Source: an uncultured bacterium (GTDB taxonomy: Bacteria; Bacillota_I; Bacilli_A; RF39; UBA660). From it: a stretch of DNA of 22,011 nt. Positions within the stretch are counted from its first letter, which is position 1. Each line of letters starts with the position of its first letter. Under the pieces are notes generated by a model. It saw only the letters and a program-made list of their open reading frames with translations, was not told the origin of the DNA and made no database searches. Of the stretch, positions 21,952-22,011 are shown in pieces. The translations under genes were made by a program, and so were the position numbers. Location: NCBI GenBank assembly GCA_905216155.1, contig CAJMSU010000023.1, positions 1 to 22,011 on the forward strand, written 5' to 3'.

Positions 21952-22011
21952 TTAATATGAGATTTTAGACTTTGGAACTTCTATTGCCGGACGCACACCA
22001 CTGCGGGACGC
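21952..22011 (-). CDS. C-terminal end of a gene cut by the window edge
   Basis: The minus strand has an open frame from the edge to TAA at 21952, giving 19 codons: SGVRPAIEVPKSKISY preceded by ASR. A GVRPxIxV-K-S ending is common in surface or DUF6273-type proteins of gut Bacillota as I recall them, but 19 residues cannot fix the family. A proper terminator 19 nt downstream supports this being a real gene end. The fragment is noticeably GC-richer than its surroundings. Confidence 0.55.
   Translation of the reverse strand, partial: ASRSGVRPAIEVPKSKISY

Noticed and set aside
1..22011. Mycoplasma-type genetic code (UGA as Trp)
   Set aside because: Trp positions such as those in ponA and nth are UGG, and UGA ends dnaD at a sensible place.
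1..22011. CRISPR arrays, insertion sequences, prophage genes, tRNAs, rRNAs, oriC-type DnaA box clusters
   Set aside because: No repeat-spacer pattern, transposase, integrase, tRNA-like or rRNA-like conserved segment was seen on either strand.

Overview
The window looks like a piece of core chromosome from an AT-rich Gram-positive bacterium of the Bacillota, most likely an uncultured gut-type Bacilli/Erysipelotrichia/RF39-like lineage. The evidence is the very low GC content, Shine-Dalgarno sites of the AGGAGG and GGTGAT types, a B-type RNase P RNA, and Bacillus-like gene order (dnaD-nth, recU-ponA, gpsB-rnpB, rodZ-pgsA-recA-rny, ftsY-ylxM-ffh). UGG encodes Trp and UGA is used as a stop (dnaD, a 35-codon ORF), so the standard bacterial code applies rather than the Mycoplasma code. 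The lineage assignment is inference; no taxonomic marker such as 16S is present.

Layout. 1-3843 (minus): a P-type Mg2+-importing ATPase, a TasA/camelysin-like secreted protein, and a 73-residue protein that looks like the front half of a CotD-type spore coat protein. 3842-9193 (minus): the signal-recognition-particle block, ftsY - small membrane protein - ylxM, then a HerA-type ATPase with a long disordered tail, then ffh. 9474-11141 (plus): RNase J, divergent from ftsY and convergent with rny. 11181-15875 (minus): gpsB, rnpB, a short RodZ-like protein, pgsA, recA (with a LexA-type box) and rny. 15876-16192: divergent control region holding a 35-codon ORF. 16193-19400 (plus): recU and a class A penicillin-binding protein. 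19422-21856 (minus): cca, dnaD and nth. 21952-22011 (minus): the last 19 codons of a gene that runs off the right edge.

Together these genes cover protein targeting (Ffh, FtsY, YlxM), mRNA turnover (RNase J and RNase Y, arranged tail to tail), tRNA maturation (RNase P RNA, CCA-adding enzyme), recombination and repair (RecA, RecU, Nth), replication initiation (DnaD), and cell wall/division/lipid synthesis (PBP1, GpsB, RodZ-like, PgsA).

The most striking feature is regulatory compactness. Most intrinsic terminators are built partly from the last codons and stop codon of the gene they end, and several promoters start inside the preceding terminator or coding sequence. I see no insertion sequence, prophage, CRISPR array, tRNA or 5S/16S/23S gene. 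The less ordinary items are the HerA-like ATPase inside the SRP block, its repeated tail motif, the shortened CotD-like gene ending in its own terminator, the three-segment membrane anchor of the PBP, and symmetric DNA elements upstream of rny and between ftsY and rnjA.
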